This document shows, piece by piece, positions 12,662-13,980 of a DNA stretch of 13,980 nt (positions within the stretch are counted from its first letter, which is position 1; each line of letters starts with the position of its first letter). A program made the translations under genes and the position numbers. The notes beneath the pieces were generated by a model. That model saw nothing but the letters and a program-made list of their open reading frames with translations, did not search any database and was not told the DNA's origin. The stretch comes from CAYTRP01 sp964625145 (GTDB lineage Bacteria > Sumerlaeota > Sumerlaeia > SLMS01 > JAHLLQ01), in assembly GCA_964625145.1 (NCBI GenBank), contig CAZVAQ010000089.1, positions 1-13,980 on the forward strand, in the 5' to 3' direction.

Positions 12662-13922
12662 TCCCGCGCCGGCCGATCCTCCATTCCGGCATCATTGGCA
12701 ATCCATGGCAAAGCAACTGGCACCGTTGTTGAAACCGCAGGCACCCGCGCGATCCTCCGGGGGCGGCGCGGGTGAGGCACCATCCGGTCCGGAGCGCGAT
12801 GCGCTCAACATGCCCATCCTGCACGTCGCCGGCTTCTTCCGGCGCATGGGCGCGATGACATTCGATTTCCTGCTGCTCTACACGGTGCAGCGCGTCCTTG
12901 CCGGCATGTTGAAGGAACCGATCCTGGCGAATCCCGAAGCGGCGTGGTTCATTGCGGGTTTGCTGGGCTTTGCGTATTTCGCATTGGGGGACGGCCCCGT
13001 TGGCAAGGGGCGCACCGTCGGCAAGTTCCTCGTCGGGATTCGCGTGACCACGCTGGATGGTGGCGTGCCGACGTTGCTGCAGGCGGCCATCCGCAACGCG
13101 CTTCTCTTTCCCGCGATCATCATCTCGCGCTGCGTGAACCCGTGGGCGTTTGATTCCTCCACGTTCTTTGGCACGCAGATGTCGCTGATCCTGACCGTCT
13201 ACCTGATGGCCTCGCTGTTCATTGCAAATGTCTTCGCGATGATCTTCAACCCGTTCAAGATGGGCCTGCATGATTACGTGGCGAGGACATTGGTGCGGCC
13301 TTCCGCCTCGGGGCAGGAATCCTTCGCGGCCTTGTGCGAACGCGTGGGCGGGGATTGGCGCCGTCAGTACCTGCAACCGCAGTTGATGGGTGCGGGAACG
13401 CTGCTGATCGTGTTTGGATACTTGCTGTTCACGCAATGGCCCACGCAATTGGATGCGCCGCGCCAGCAGAAGTTCCAGGTGGAGCGCGCATTGGTGGCGG
13501 AGGCCGGCTTTCCGCAGAGCACCACCTTTCAGGGCAGCATGTTCATCCCCACCACCGACGACATGGCCGACAGCGAGGCGGAGCGCGAGGCGTTCTTTCG
13601 CCGCATCTCCGGCGAGGATCCGCCGGGGCCGTTGCGCTACCGGCTGAGGCTGGCGAACCAGGGCAACTGGACCGCCGATCCCGCCGCGACCGAGGCGATG
13701 TGCCGCCGCTACGCGGAGTTGTACCTGCACCGCGTGTTCGGCGCCTTCGAGGGACCGGACCTGGGATACAACTGGCAGGAAGTCTCAACCACCGCGATGC
13801 GCCAGTCCAACTTCACGATGCGCGTGGAGCTGGTGGAATACTTCGACCTCTTCATCGCCGGCCAGGAGTTCCCCGTCGCGACGCATGAGTTTGAGTTTGA
13901 GCCATTGGAGGAAGAAGGCTGA
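12651..13922 (+). CDS. RDD-family membrane protein with C-terminal domain of unknown function
   Basis: 423 residues from ATG 12651, which overlaps the LonN gene end by 11 bp; ATG 12705 is an alternative without a visible ribosome site. After a low-complexity Ala/Pro/Gly-rich N terminus (about 20-55) comes the RDD domain: GFFRRMGAMTFDFLLLYTV (61-79) with the R-x-D pattern, TM near 98-113, GKGRTVGKFLVGIRVTTLDGG (118-138), the diagnostic G-K-x-x-x-G-I-x-V motif, TMs near 148-160 and 176-198, and GLHDYVARTLV (205-215). A further TM at about 245-262 is followed by a soluble region of about 160 residues that I cannot assign. RDD proteins have been linked to ion exchange or to membrane biogenesis; nothing here decides which. 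The gene ends in a heptamer array. Confidence 0.85.
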   Translation: MSCNPAPADPPFRHHWQSMAKQLAPLLKPQAPARSSGGGAGEAPSGPERDALNMPILHVAGFFRRMGAMTFDFLLLYTVQRVLAGMLKEPILANPEAAWFIAGLLGFAYFALGDGPVGKGRTVGKFLVGIRVTTLDGGVPTLLQAAIRNALLFPAIIISRCVNPWAFDSSTFFGTQMSLILTVYLMASLFIANVFAMIFNPFKMGLHDYVARTLVRPSASGQESFAALCERVGGDWRRQYLQPQLMGAGTLLIVFGYLLFTQWPTQLDAPRQQKFQVERALVAEAGFPQSTTFQGSMFIPTTDDMADSEAEREAFFRRISGEDPPGPLRYRLRLANQGNWTADPAATEAMCRRYAELYLHRVFGAFEGPDLGYNWQEVSTTAMRQSNFTMRVELVEYFDLFIAGQEFPVATHEFEFEPLEEEG

Positions 13923-13942
13923 AGGCTAAAGGATGAAGGATG
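13915..13942 (+). repeat. Heptamer tandem repeat, 4 units of AAGGMTR type
   Basis: Four units in phase: AAGGCTG, AAGGCTA, AAGGATG, AAGGATG. The array spans the TGA stop of the RDD gene (13920-13922). Its stops at 13920 (TGA), 13927 (TAA) and 13934 (TGA) fall in all three forward frames. The remaining bases to the window end (13943-13980) show no feature. Confidence 0.85.
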
Positions 13943-13980
13943 AGGTGGGGAAGGCCGCACTCCATAGCTCCGCATGGCAG

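Overview
This is a GC-rich stretch (roughly mid-60s % GC by eye, not counted) of bacterial DNA. Ten protein-coding genes lie tightly packed on the + strand, and I found no convincing gene on the - strand and no tRNA or rRNA. A run of exactly 100 N (4846-4945) is a scaffold gap, so this is probably a draft or metagenome assembly. Style suggests a Planctomycetes/PVC-like or Sumerlaeota/Hydrogenedentes-like bacterium: HEAT-like inserts in membrane proteins, a GILP/GQDAHAT-type palindromic repeat inside a gene, and heptamer repeats at gene ends. This placement is inference from style and has low confidence.

Left region (1-2383): a phosphorus-free membrane-lipid cassette. It begins with the 3' part of a BtaB-type methyltransferase (betaine-lipid headgroup trimethylation). 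An OlsB-type GNAT N-acyltransferase and an OlsA/PlsC-type O-acyltransferase follow, and such a pair makes N-acyl amino acid lipids such as ornithine or glycine lipids.

Middle region (2553-10975): an oligopeptide/oligosaccharide-type ABC importer made of a lipoprotein solute-binding protein and DppB-like and DppC-like permeases. All three proteins carry large extra segments that normal family members lack. No ATPase gene is present. Instead, a 923-residue protein with a probable alpha/alpha-toroid (six-hairpin glycosidase-like) C-terminal half starts inside the stop of the second permease. This points to carbohydrate import followed by intracellular processing (inference). That gene carries an in-frame palindromic repeat element at 8865-8967.

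Right region (10995-13922): an unrecognised secreted protein, a stand-alone Lon N-domain (LonN) protein, and an overlapping RDD-family membrane protein with an unassigned C-terminal domain. The LonN gene is preceded by strong inverted repeats.

Across the right two thirds, three 7-bp tandem arrays sit at or beside gene stop codons (8214-8241, 10954-10988, 13915-13942). Two of them place stop codons in all three forward frames.
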